From the NCBI GenBank assembly GCA_034178705.1, contig JAXFQY010000005.1, forward strand, positions 1-24,037: a stretch of DNA of 24,037 bases. The letters are read 5' to 3'. Source of the stretch: RUG12395 sp034178705. Lineage in GTDB: Bacteria > Bacillota > Clostridia > Oscillospirales > CAG-272. This document shows, in pieces, positions 1-8,800 of this stretch (position 1 is its first letter; each line of letters opens with the position of its first letter). The notes under the pieces were generated by a model that was not told the origin of the DNA, did not search any database, and was given only the letters and a program-made list of their open reading frames with translations. Both the position numbers and the translations under genes were made by a program.

Positions 1-8
1 GGTCGGGT

Positions 9-60
9 CGCGGACCTGTCCTCGGGAACGCTCCCGTCGGGCTCCGCGCCTTTTCTTTTT
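9..60 (+). terminator. Possible intrinsic terminator of an upstream gene
   Basis: CGCGGA (9-14) pairs with TCCGCG (43-48), and an inner stem CGGGA/TCCCG lies within. The hairpin is followed by a T-rich tract at 51-60 just before the tRNA. The upstream gene is outside the window, so assignment to a transcript is inference. Confidence 0.5.
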
Positions 61-65
61 CCCTT

Positions 66-141
66 GCACCTTTAGCTCAGCTGGTAGAGCAACTGACTCT
101 TAATCAGTGGGTCCAGGGTTCGAGTCCCTGAAGGTGCACCA
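66..141 (+). tRNA. tRNA-Lys (anticodon CUU)
   Basis: This is a complete 76-nt cloverleaf. The acceptor stem GCACCTT (66-72) pairs with AAGGTGC (131-137), followed by discriminator A and an encoded CCA (139-141). The D-arm contains AGCTCAG..GGTAGAGC, the anticodon loop is CTCTTAA giving anticodon CUU, and the T-arm contains GGTTCGAGTCC. It decodes AAG lysine codons. It has its own terminator directly downstream and seems to be the last or only gene of its transcript. Confidence 0.97.
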
Positions 142-147
142 AAAATT

Positions 148-175
148 CCGTACACGTATGTGTGCGGATTTTTTT
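148..175 (+). terminator. Intrinsic terminator after tRNA-Lys
   Basis: CCGTACAC (148-155) pairs with GTGTGCGG (160-167), one G-U pair, with a four-base loop. A run of seven T follows (169-175). It starts seven bases after the tRNA CCA end. Confidence 0.85.
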
Positions 176-608
176 GCTTTTTCACTCTTCACTCTTCGCT
201 TTTCACTAACTTTCCGTGTACGAAATTTAGGTAATTGGTAATAGGGAATAGTGATAAGGGAATGTTTCCGTGACCCCTTTGTTACGGCACAGGAAGGATG
301 CCAATAGGCTTTTTTCCTACAAAAGATTTGTGTGTCGATGCAGTAACTGTTCTACTCGACCAAAGGAAAGTGCGCACAGAATGAGTGTTCTATGAATATT
401 ACTCCATAAATTTAATTGAAGAACAAGGTGGATTTATTACCATTCTTTATGAGGTTATAATCTAAAATAGATTTCATTTCCGGATTTTGTAATCGGACGG
501 GGAGCTTTTTCGGTAGATTTGTACCGGAATATCTTTGGAACACATTTAGCGGAAAAAACTTTAATATGACTATTGCTATTTACGGTTTTTTACACCGGTT
601 TACCGTAT
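176..608. other. Gene-free stretch
   Basis: I see no credible coding region, RNA gene or strong promoter here. The sequence is AT-rich with many stops in all frames. Small inverted repeats such as CGGTA/TACCG (511-526) are too weak to call. It separates the tRNA transcript from the end of the minus-strand DUF4830 gene. Confidence 0.6.
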
Positions 609-646
609 AACAGGGGCGGTCGGATACTAATCCGACCGCCCCTGTT
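609..646 (-). terminator. Strong hairpin terminator downstream of the DUF4830 gene
   Basis: A perfect 17-bp stem (609-625 with 630-646, loop 626-629) of very GC-rich composition lies 32 bases beyond the minus-strand stop codon at 679. On the minus strand it is followed only by TATACGG, and on the plus strand by TTTCTG. It may act weakly in both directions. The most likely role is to end the minus-strand transcript. Confidence 0.75.
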
Positions 647-678
647 TCTGCCATTTATTACAGTGCTTTTTCGTCCTG

Positions 679-1167
679 CTACTTTTTATCAAAGGTTTGG
701 ACAAAACCGCCCTGTCCCGGCGAGCAGAGATCTCCGCCGATTACCCGGTTTTTGTAAATGATTACGGTTGCATATACCGGTCTGTCTGTGTCTCCGTAAT
801 TGGTTACGCGGTAGGTGTAACGACGGACCTTTCTGCCTGCATAGCGTGAAAGGTCCAGCCCCTGTCGCTTCTGAAGCTCATTGTAGGCAGCAAAAACCCG
901 GTCAAATTCAGAGGGAAGGCGCACTTCTTCCTCTTCCGGCTCTCCTTCTACCTGAAGACCGAACTGTGCAAGAAAGGAAACACGGTCTTCGTTTGTCCGG
1001 ATTTTCGGAAAGGAGATCTCCTGCCCGTCATCCGCGGAGACGGGAGCTTCATTCCCGTAAACAGGCACCATCACGGCAAGCGTTACAAGCAGAATTGTCG
1101 CGAGTATTAGGATTCCGACAAGGCGAAGCGTGGTTGCACGACAAGTATAAATGAACAAATCCGTCAC
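679..1167 (-). CDS. DUF4830 domain-containing membrane-anchored protein
   Basis: The product is about 162 residues. A hydrophobic segment near residues 14-36 follows a short basic N-terminus, giving a signal-anchor. An acidic linker follows (including EEEE near residue 79). The C-terminal part from about residue 105 has the pattern LSRYAGRKVRRYTYRVTNY, then YATVIIYKNRVIGGDLCS, which I recognise as the DUF4830 family of Clostridia. The family has no established function; the domain probably sits outside the membrane. The GTG start at 1167 overlaps the best Shine-Dalgarno sequence, AAAAGGG (1173-1167). A TTG three codons later (1158) has ideal 8-base spacing and may be the true start. The gene is monocistronic, divergent from the large secreted protein gene, and ends before the strong hairpin at 609-646. 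Confidence 0.85.
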   Translation of the reverse strand: MTDLFIYTCRATTLRLVGILILATILLVTLAVMVPVYGNEAPVSADDGQEISFPKIRTNEDRVSFLAQFGLQVEGEPEEEEVRLPSEFDRVFAAYNELQKRQGLDLSRYAGRKVRRYTYRVTNYGDTDRPVYATVIIYKNRVIGGDLCSPGQGGFVQTFDKK

Positions 1168-1275
1168 CCTTTTCTCTTTCGTTGCTATACCATATGCGAC
1201 GGAGCGGCAGGATATGCGTTGAGAAAGATGAATGGGATAGTTTTTAAAATGACAAAACCAGTATCATTATTCATA

Positions 1276-1304
1276 TTGCCTTTCCGAATATTGAATGATA
1301 AAAT
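1276..1304 (+). promoter_or_regulatory. Sigma-A-type promoter of the GH43-like secreted protein gene
   Basis: TTGCCT (1276-1281), 17-bp spacer, TAAAAT (1299-1304). The predicted start near 1311 leaves a leader of about 33 bases before the GTG start at 1344. No operator is obvious. Confidence 0.65.
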
Positions 1305-1343
1305 ACTTTTCGGAACAATTCTGCGATCAGGAGGAACCATACT

Positions 1344-4300
1344 GTGAAAAAGATCTTTCTGCTTTTCACCGTGTTGCTTTTCTGTTGTGTTTCATTCTCC
1401 CTGCTCTTCTCCGTGTCCCTGTACGGAGAGGAACCGCTTGTTTTGTATGTTAACGCGGAATCCGGCAGCGACGATGCTGACGGAAGAAGTGATGCGGTGC
1501 CTCTGAAAACCATTGACGCGGCAATCCGTGCAGCGGGTGACGGCGACCTCACGATTGTCTTCACAGGGAACTATACGGTGAAGGAACATTATACCGAACC
1601 GCTTCATAAGGGGACGGTGACCTATACGGCAAAAACTGACAGTCGGTCCTATGATGCGGTTTTCTCATTTGCAAACGTGCGAGCGCTGACCTTCAACTGT
1701 TCGGGACCGGTCGTTTTTCGTGATATAACCATCAAAACCGTTAATTTTGCGATCATTGCCGCACAGTTCAATCCGCTTGTTTTTGATGAAGGGGTGGCAA
1801 CCATCGGCGGTTCCTCCTATCTTTTTGCGCTAGGCGGCTATGATGCGCCGGCGGATGCCAATCTGCCGACGAACCGCAATTCCTCTCTGACGATTAACAG
1901 CGGGTCGTTTTATAAGGTGTCCGGCTTCTGCCGTGCCAAAGGCAACACAACCAGTCTGAGCTATACAGGTGTTGCATCGATCACGGTAAACGGCGGGACA
2001 ATCGGAACCCTTTACGGCGCGTCGATTGATTATTACTATTCCGGCGGTGTCCGTATTACGGTAAACGACGGAAAAATCACAACGCTTTGCGCAGGAGGAA
2101 ACGCCAGTAGGCGTCTTGACGGTGTCGCAACCTTGATTCTGAATGGTGGTACCGTCGGAGCGGTAAAGATCAACAATGCGACTGCCGGTGCACGCGTCGA
2201 GCTTGCCGGGACAAAGTACTCCACTCTGGAAAAAAGCTTTTATAATGTTTCTCTGGAAAGTATCGCCGAGAAGGCGGGATCAACCTTTTTGCTTCGCTAT
2301 AACTCTTTGCTGTATACCGAGAAGCAGGCAGAGAGTTTCGCGAAAATCTTTGATTCCGTAGAAAACAATGCTTCTGTGTTTGTCCGTGATGGGGCTTCCG
2401 GAAACGGCTTTTCCGAAAGCTCACCCATTGGCAGTTTTGCCGCTGCTGTTTCGATGCTCAAGCAGGTTGGCGGGACAATCGTTTTATCCGGTTCGGTTGA
2501 TTGCGACACCGTTCAGATCGAATGCGGCGGCCCCATTACCGTAACGGGCGGCGAGCTGCGGCTTCCACCGGACGGCGTTACCGTTGCAAGTGATTTGACG
2601 GTTGCTTCTGTCACACTGTCTGCCGAAAAAGCAACGTTGGTCACGGTGAAAGGGAGCAGACTCCTTATCGGAGAAGAGGTCGATTCTTTGCCTCTTGTCT
2701 CTCTGCTGCTTGCCGAGGGCGCACGTGCAGAGATGCTGTCCGGAACTTTTGGATCCGTTACGGTAGACGGCAATTGTTTTTTTGAAGCGGTCAATGGCAG
2801 TCTTGATACAGTGAACGTGACTTCCGGAGCGGGAGAGAGTGTTGTCTTTACGGTCGAGAGTGCCGCAGTCAAGATGCTTTCGGTGAATGCAGCCGGAAAT
2901 GTCTCTCTCGGTTTGTATGGGGGAAGCATTGCTTCTGTTTCCGTTGACCGTGCGGATAAGCTCTCTGTGTTGCTCGGAGCGATTACGGCGCGCACAGAAA
3001 AGCTGAATGCGGATCAGATCCTCCTTTGGTGCACCCCGGCGGCAGATGAAAAGCTTGCCACGTCCTTTGAAACGGCCGGAGCAGTCCGAACAAACTCTAC
3101 CTATATATATATCCGCAACGGAGGCAAAGGCGACGGAAGCACTCCTCATTCCGCTGCGTCCTCTCTTTCAAAAGTGAACGGTATCTCCGGAAGGGTAACC
3201 GCGGTTCTGTGCGGAGAAGCACGCGTTCCTTCCATGACCTTCAAAAACGATACCGGGCTGACTCTGACAAGCCGTGATCCTATCCGCGACTACCGAGAGG
3301 ACGGTGCTGTTGCCCAACTGCGCGGCAATCCGACTTTTGATTGCGAAACGACAATCGAATATCTGACCCTTGAGGCGGATGCCACCCGGCGTCTTTATGG
3401 AGGGGGCAACCGGTTTGTTATCGGGGACGGAGTTTCCTGTGTGCTTTCCGGGGGGAATACAGTCTATCCTTATCTGATTGGCGGCGGAACTGCCAGTACA
3501 TCTTCGGAAACAGCGAATATGACGGTGAACAGCGGCGACTGGGGTGTGCTCCGTGCCGGATCCGAGAACAAAGGGAAGGGAAGCGATCTCAGCATTCGTT
3601 GCGTGATCAACGGAGGGGTCTTCCATAATTATCTTGCTCTTTCCTCGCGCGGGGAAAACACCGGTACGATTGATGCGGAGATTAACGGAGGAACCTTTTA
3701 TCAGGGAATATTCGCGGTTTATGAGGAGGACGGAGCTTCTTATTTTGCGAAATACGATATCAATCTTGTCATTAACGGCGGTACTCCCTACGGCGCAATC
3801 GCTCCGGCCAAGAGCGCCGAAACTGCCCTTTACGGAAGCTATAAGCTGACGCTGAACGGCGGAAATTTCGGACATGTGACCGATGTCTGGGGCGCTGAGC
3901 GTTACTTGGGGAAAATGACAAGCGAGATTGTTTACGGCGTCTCTTTGGATGAGAATGCCGCAATGGAAGGAGAAGTTTCCTTTACAAACCCGATCCGCAA
4001 GGGAGCAGATCCGCATCTCTTCTATTTTGACGGCTATTATTATCTTTGCTGCACCGGTAGCACCACGATTACCCTCTTCAAGGCGGCCAATCTTGCGGAT
4101 CTGGCGACGGCAGCCTCCTATACGATTATTCGTCCGACCTACGGAAAGAATCTCTGGTCTCCGGAAATTCATCGTTTTACCGAGGAGGAAGTCGGCGCCC
4201 AAAATGCCGGATGGTATATCTTCTTCGGCTTTGATGACGGAACGACCTCCAATCAAAGGCAGTACTGTCTCCGTCTACAAGGAGAGGATCTGCTTGGAAA

Positions 4301-5246
4301 ATGGGTGAATCCTGTTACGGGAAAACAGAATGAGCCGCAAAAAATAAAAGTGAAAAACCAGCCGGAGTTGAACGAAGAAGCTCTATGCGGGGGCAGTTCG
4401 GTTATCCGGATCAACGGTAAAACCTACATTACCTTTGTCAGTGAGACGGGCAGAGGAACGAAAGACTTTCATCAAATCATTTATATCTGTGCCTTTGAGA
4501 ACCCGTGGACTTACATCGGTCCGGCAACTGCGATCTGTGTTCCGGAATACGATTGGGAAGCAGGTGGCTACGGTCAGGATTCTTCCACCGGTCTGTGGTA
4601 TCCGAAGGTGGTTGAAGGTGCGGCGGCTGTTTACGGGGACAACGGGGAAATATACCTCATGTATACCGGAAGCGGCTATTGGACGATTTACTATCAGCTC
4701 GGTTTCCTGAAATATGTCGGCGGAGATCCGCTGGATGCATCAAGCTGGCAAAAGACTCCCAAGCCTGTTTTCTCCCTTTCGGATGAAGTAAACGGCTGCG
4801 GACACGGAAGCTACACGACCGATTGGACCGGTTCACATTGGATTGCCTATCACGGCTACCTTGGAAAAGACACGGAGAGCAAACGCTATGTTTTCTTTGA
4901 GCCGTATACGGTTTCCGATAAAACGGTTACGATTGGTGACGGAAGCGGGCATCCGGCCGCTCTTTCGACGGTTTATACGCTTCCGATCAACCCGATGTCC
5001 GTTTCAGAACGGGTTAGCGGTTTTGACAGTGCTCTGAAGGCAACCGGGGAAGATCCTGTGATTACGGTTCCGCTGACAACATCGGGGGAGTCTATGAACA
5101 CCACAGTCCCTGACGTGACATCGGAGCCATCCACGTCAACGGATACAGGTACCCGGAGACCGCTTATGCCATGGATATGGATCGTAGCGCTGTGTTTCCT
5201 GTCTGCTCCTGTTCTGCTGATTCTACGGAAAAGAAAAAGAAAATAA
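1344..5246 (+). CDS. Secreted, membrane-anchored protein with three beta-helix units and a GH43-like domain
   Basis: The product is 1300 residues from a GTG start, set by AGGAGG at 1329-1334. An N-terminal signal peptide covers about residues 1-28. Three related headers of the type Y/F-V-x-x-G-x-G-x-G-x-S-x-x-P begin near residues 34, 342 and 586. Each is followed by repeated NGG or NSG turns (VNGGTIG, LNGGTVG, INGGTFY), typical of right-handed beta-helix pectate-lyase-like folds. From about residue 880 comes a five-bladed GH43-like propeller: ADPHLF with D889 as candidate base, NLWSPEIH (936-943), and VVEGAAAV with E1091 as candidate acid. The usual third Asp seems to be Gly (about 1017). 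The tail is Ser/Thr-rich, then a transmembrane helix (about 1276-1294) and RKRKRK, without LPXTG. Family knowledge suggests arabinose- or xylose-containing glycans; the substrate is not determinable. Monocistronic. Confidence 0.85.
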   Translation: MKKIFLLFTVLLFCCVSFSLLFSVSLYGEEPLVLYVNAESGSDDADGRSDAVPLKTIDAAIRAAGDGDLTIVFTGNYTVKEHYTEPLHKGTVTYTAKTDSRSYDAVFSFANVRALTFNCSGPVVFRDITIKTVNFAIIAAQFNPLVFDEGVATIGGSSYLFALGGYDAPADANLPTNRNSSLTINSGSFYKVSGFCRAKGNTTSLSYTGVASITVNGGTIGTLYGASIDYYYSGGVRITVNDGKITTLCAGGNASRRLDGVATLILNGGTVGAVKINNATAGARVELAGTKYSTLEKSFYNVSLESIAEKAGSTFLLRYNSLLYTEKQAESFAKIFDSVENNASVFVRDGASGNGFSESSPIGSFAAAVSMLKQVGGTIVLSGSVDCDTVQIECGGPITVTGGELRLPPDGVTVASDLTVASVTLSAEKATLVTVKGSRLLIGEEVDSLPLVSLLLAEGARAEMLSGTFGSVTVDGNCFFEAVNGSLDTVNVTSGAGESVVFTVESAAVKMLSVNAAGNVSLGLYGGSIASVSVDRADKLSVLLGAITARTEKLNADQILLWCTPAADEKLATSFETAGAVRTNSTYIYIRNGGKGDGSTPHSAASSLSKVNGISGRVTAVLCGEARVPSMTFKNDTGLTLTSRDPIRDYREDGAVAQLRGNPTFDCETTIEYLTLEADATRRLYGGGNRFVIGDGVSCVLSGGNTVYPYLIGGGTASTSSETANMTVNSGDWGVLRAGSENKGKGSDLSIRCVINGGVFHNYLALSSRGENTGTIDAEINGGTFYQGIFAVYEEDGASYFAKYDINLVINGGTPYGAIAPAKSAETALYGSYKLTLNGGNFGHVTDVWGAERYLGKMTSEIVYGVSLDENAAMEGEVSFTNPIRKGADPHLFYFDGYYYLCCTGSTTITLFKAANLADLATAASYTIIRPTYGKNLWSPEIHRFTEEEVGAQNAGWYIFFGFDDGTTSNQRQYCLRLQGEDLLGKWVNPVTGKQNEPQKIKVKNQPELNEEALCGGSSVIRINGKTYITFVSETGRGTKDFHQIIYICAFENPWTYIGPATAICVPEYDWEAGGYGQDSSTGLWYPKVVEGAAAVYGDNGEIYLMYTGSGYWTIYYQLGFLKYVGGDPLDASSWQKTPKPVFSLSDEVNGCGHGSYTTDWTGSHWIAYHGYLGKDTESKRYVFFEPYTVSDKTVTIGDGSGHPAALSTVYTLPINPMSVSERVSGFDSALKATGEDPVITVPLTTSGESMNTTVPDVTSEPSTSTDTGTRRPLMPWIWIVALCFLSAPVLLILRKRKRK

Positions 5247-5271
5247 GAGATGTTCCGATTTCCGGATTTTG

Positions 5272-5309
5272 CGAAGAAGCGCGGTTCACCGTGCTTCTTC
5301 GTTTTGCTT
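5272..5309 (+). terminator. Intrinsic terminator after the GH43-like gene
   Basis: CGAAGAAGC (5272-5280) pairs perfectly with GCTTCTTCG (5293-5301), with an inner CGGT/ACCG-type loop. TTTTGCTTT follows. It lies 25 bases beyond the stop codon and separates this gene from the transport operon. Confidence 0.85.
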
Positions 5310-5566
5310 TGTAATACTCGATGGAAACCTAAAGCGGTGTTTTTTTGTGCAACCTGACAGTGTGTCGAAAATACAATCTGTTTTTTATGCATTTCGCACA
5401 ATTTGTTTTATGAAATTTCGGCATAAGTACAAAGAGCCCGGAAAGAGCGCGAGAAAAGTCGCAATTCAGCGAAAAAATGGAATAAAACGTGTCAAAAAAA
5501 GCATCAAATGCGTGATGGAACTGTGAAAAAATGGCGAAAAAACACTTAAAAATGCGGAACCGTCCC
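5310..5566. other. AT-rich intergenic stretch without a supported gene
   Basis: The open frames here are short, lack Shine-Dalgarno sites and show no recognisable protein signature. I see no repeat or RNA gene before the promoter at 5567. Confidence 0.55.
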
Positions 5567-5595
5567 TTGACATTTTTCCCTTGTTATGATAATAT
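5567..5595 (+). promoter_or_regulatory. Sigma-A-type promoter of the seven-gene transport operon
   Basis: TTGACA (5567-5572) is a consensus -35. With a 17-bp spacer the -10 is TAATAT (5590-5595). An overlapping TATAAT (5593-5598) would need a 20-bp spacer. The predicted start near 5600-5603 coincides with the first base-paired element of the structured leader. Confidence 0.75.
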
Positions 5596-5599
5596 AATA

Positions 5600-5736
5600 G
5601 CACAAACGGCTCCGCGGTCTTCCGCGGCGAAATCAGCATTGCCGGTAATCCGTGTGCTATCCGAGCGCACTACCGCACGAGTGGCGGGGAGAGGCATATG
5701 TTCGGAAAAGATGACTGTTCTGTCCGGGCTTTTTTT
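5600..5736 (+). promoter_or_regulatory. Structured leader with antiterminator/terminator switch (candidate riboswitch or attenuator)
   Basis: Directly after the predicted start, GCACA (5600-5604) pairs with TGTGC (5653-5657). Inside are CGGC/GCCG (5607-5610 with 5641-5644) and the hairpin CCGCGG-TCTT-CCGCGG (5612-5627). Next, TCCGAGC (5660-5666) can pair with GTTCGGA (5700-5706), enclosing a small GC-rich hairpin. GTTCGGA can alternatively pair with TCCGGGC (5723-5729), which is followed by seven T (5730-5736): an intrinsic terminator. The two pairings are mutually exclusive, the hallmark of transcription attenuation. A further hairpin ATTCTCC/GGAGAAT lies at 5737-5754. I do not recognise a known riboswitch consensus. 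All pairings were done by eye and no free energies were computed. Confidence 0.6.
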
Positions 5737-5842
5737 ATTCTCCGGAGGGAGAATAAGCGCCGGAGAGGGCAGTCGTTTATGTTTTCGCGCCCGCACTCCT
5801 GCCGTTCTGTTTCAGCCAAGGCAATAAATTTTGGAGGAAGCT

Positions 5843-8800
5843 ATGAGAAAAATCATTTCCGGAAGGATTCTTCCTCTCCTGCTCGCTGCTCTCATGATCT
5901 TCGGGTCGGTCAGCGTACCTGTGTTTGCGGATGGTGATCTGCTCACGGTTGCGCCTTCCCAAACGTCCGCGTCGACGAACTTGAAGGACACGCAGAGTCT
6001 TGCGGAGATGAAAGAACTGCTCAATGCGGAGAAGTATGCCGCATACATGGAAAAGCACAAAGACGCTCCCCGGGCAACCGCTACCGTGACCATCAATGCG
6101 GCGAATTATTTTGCCGACCAGACAACGGCCGCGGTCGAGGTGCTGAACGATTACGAGGGAGAGCCCGGGTCATCCCTGTTTTTCCCGGATTCCGGCACGG
6201 TGGCTTGGAAAATTGATGTTCCCGAAACCGGTCTTTACGGCGTTTCGGTTCGTTATTATCCGGTAAAACAGTATACGGCAAAGGACGGAACCGTCTATGC
6301 CGGAAAATCCGCGTCGATTGAGCGGATGTTCCTCGTAAACGGAAAGGTTCTGTTCGACGAGTCCCGCATTATCTCCATGACTAAGGTCTGGTCGAACACG
6401 TATTATACTGATATAGACGGTAAGACCGTATATGACGGAGCTTATATTAACGGAACCGGTGCTTCTGCACCGGCCATGCGGCAGGATATCAACGGGAATG
6501 ATATTCGTCCGTCTGCGTATCAGGATCCCCAGTGGCGCAATTATCTGTTCAGCGATAGCTCCGGTTACTACTCCGGCGGACTGGAGTTCTATCTTGAAAA
6601 GGGAGAGAATGTGATCGCTCTCCGTGCAGTCCGCGAACCCGTGGTTCTTGCATCGATTACCCTTTCCCCGATCTCGGATGCGCCGACAATGGAAGAATAT
6701 GTTGCTTCCCATACCTCTACAGAGTCTTCGGCCGGAGCCGCGACGGTTAAAATCGAGGCAGAGCTTTCCGATCATACCTCGGATGATTCGGTTTATCCGA
6801 TCAATGACCGTACCTCTGCAATGACCAGCCCGCAGAAGTCTGATGCTCAGCCGCTGAACACCATCGGCGGAAAAGAGAGCTATAAAACGGCGGGACAGTG
6901 GGTTTCGTATAAATTCCAGGTTGAAAAAACCGGTTGGTATACCATTGCATCCCGTTTCAAGCAGAATGCTCTTGCCGGTATGTTTACCTCCCGTATTATT
7001 AAAATCAACGGTGAGGTTCTGTATGATGAATGCTACGGCGCCCGTTTCGATTACTCGAAGGATTGGGTACTTGAAAATCTCAATGACGGCGAAAAGGATT
7101 TCCGTTTTTGGTTTGAAGCGGGAAAAACCTATGAGCTGACGCTTGAGGTTGGTCTCGGTGCTTTGGACGATACCATCCGCCGCGTAACAGAAACGCTGGA
7201 AGTTATTAACTCCGGATATCTTGAAGTGATCAAGCTTACCGGTGCCGATCCCGATAAGTACCGTGATTATCAGTTTTCCCGTGTTATGCCGCAGGTTCTG
7301 ATCGATTTTATCAAGCAGTCAAGACAGCTCTACGCAATCTCGGCAGAGCTTGAGGAGCTTTGCGGAACCAAAGGAAGCCATGTTGCCACGCTTGATAAGG
7401 TTGCCTTCCTTCTGAATCAGATGGGAACCGACGAGGGGTCCATTGCCGGCTCCCTGAAATCCTTCAAGACCTATATCGGTACTCTTGGAACCTGGCTGAA
7501 CGACAGCCGTGCACAGCCGGTTCAGTTTGACTACTTCCTCATTGTGCCGGAAGGGGAAAAACTCCCGAAAGCAAATGAGAATTTCTTTCAAGCGATTTGG
7601 TACGAAATCAAACTGTTCACTGCCAGCTTCTTTGTCGATTATTCCAGCATGGGAAGCACATCGGAAACCGAGGAAGACGCGGTAGAGGTTTGGCTGACCT
7701 CCGGACGTGACCAGTCCCTTGTTGTCCGTAACCTTGTGGACAGCCAATTCTCACCCCGGTACAACATTTCGGTTGATGTCAAACTTGTTGCAGGAGGAAC
7801 TCTGCTTCCTTCCGTTCTGAGCGGACAGGGACCGGATTGCTTTATCGGAATGGGTGCGACGGATGTTATCAACTATGCAATCCGTTCCGCGGTTCTTCCC
7901 CTTGATGGGTTTGACGGCTTTGAAGAGATCATGTCTGAGTTCTCGGATGCGGCGCGTATTCCGCTGACGCTGTATAATTACAGCAGCGAAACGGACAGTG
8001 CAACGCAAACGGTTTACGGCTTGCCGGAATCGATGGTCTTCTCGATGATGTTCTACCGTACGGATGTTCTGGCGGATCTCGGTATTGAGATTCCGAAGAC
8101 CTGGGATGATCTTTTGGCGGCCTGTACCATTCTGCAGGCAAACAATATGAATATCGGTCTGCAGCGTGACTTCGACATCTTCCTGTATCAGATGGGAGGT
8201 AACCGTTATGCGGATCACGGCATGCGTACCGGACTCGGCGAGAATATTGCGCTGGAAGCCTTCCAGTATTATACAAGATTCTATACCATGTACTCTTTCC
8301 CGGCTACATATGATGCTGCCAACCGTTTCCGTACCGGAGAAATGCCGATTGTAATCACTCCCTATACGGCGATGTATAATACTCTGACCGTTTTTGCAAC
8401 GGAGATTCAGGGACTTTGGAGCTTTGCGACGCTGCCGGGCTATGTCAGAAAAGACGGGACTTTTAACAATGACGCGGTCGGCGCAGTTGCTGCTTTGACC
8501 ATGATGAACGGCTGCACCAATCAGAAGAGTACCTGGGAATTCATGAAGTGGTATGTCGGTCACGAAGCACAGTCCCAGTATTGTAACCAGCTGATTACCA
8601 CCATCGGGCCTGCCGCCAAGCATGCGACGGCAAACCGTCAGGCTTTGGAGGATATGGCATGGACCTCAAGCGAGCTTGCGGTTTTGATGGATCAGTTTGA
8701 TCATATTGCGACGATTGAGCAGCATCCGGGCGGATACATTCAGGATCGTTATATCAGTTTTGCGTTCCTTGCTGCGTATAACGACGGAAAAGAACCTATT

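Noticed and set aside
768..1154. Plus-strand frame of 128 codons opposite the DUF4830 gene
   Set aside because: The minus-strand protein has a recognisable family pattern and a membrane anchor. The plus frame has no ribosome site or domain.
5269..5526. Small plus-strand frame after the GH43-like gene
   Set aside because: It starts at the terminator hairpin, has no Shine-Dalgarno site and encodes a basic low-complexity sequence.
5600..5736. Assignment of the leader to a known class (c-di-GMP-I, cobalamin, T-box, ZTP, THF, guanidine)
   Set aside because: I compared it by eye with the conserved cores I remember and none fits. A covariance search would be decisive, but I cannot run one here.
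7672..8800. Lipoprotein status for the binding protein
   Set aside because: The signal peptide region has no Cys, and no alternative downstream start creates a lipobox.
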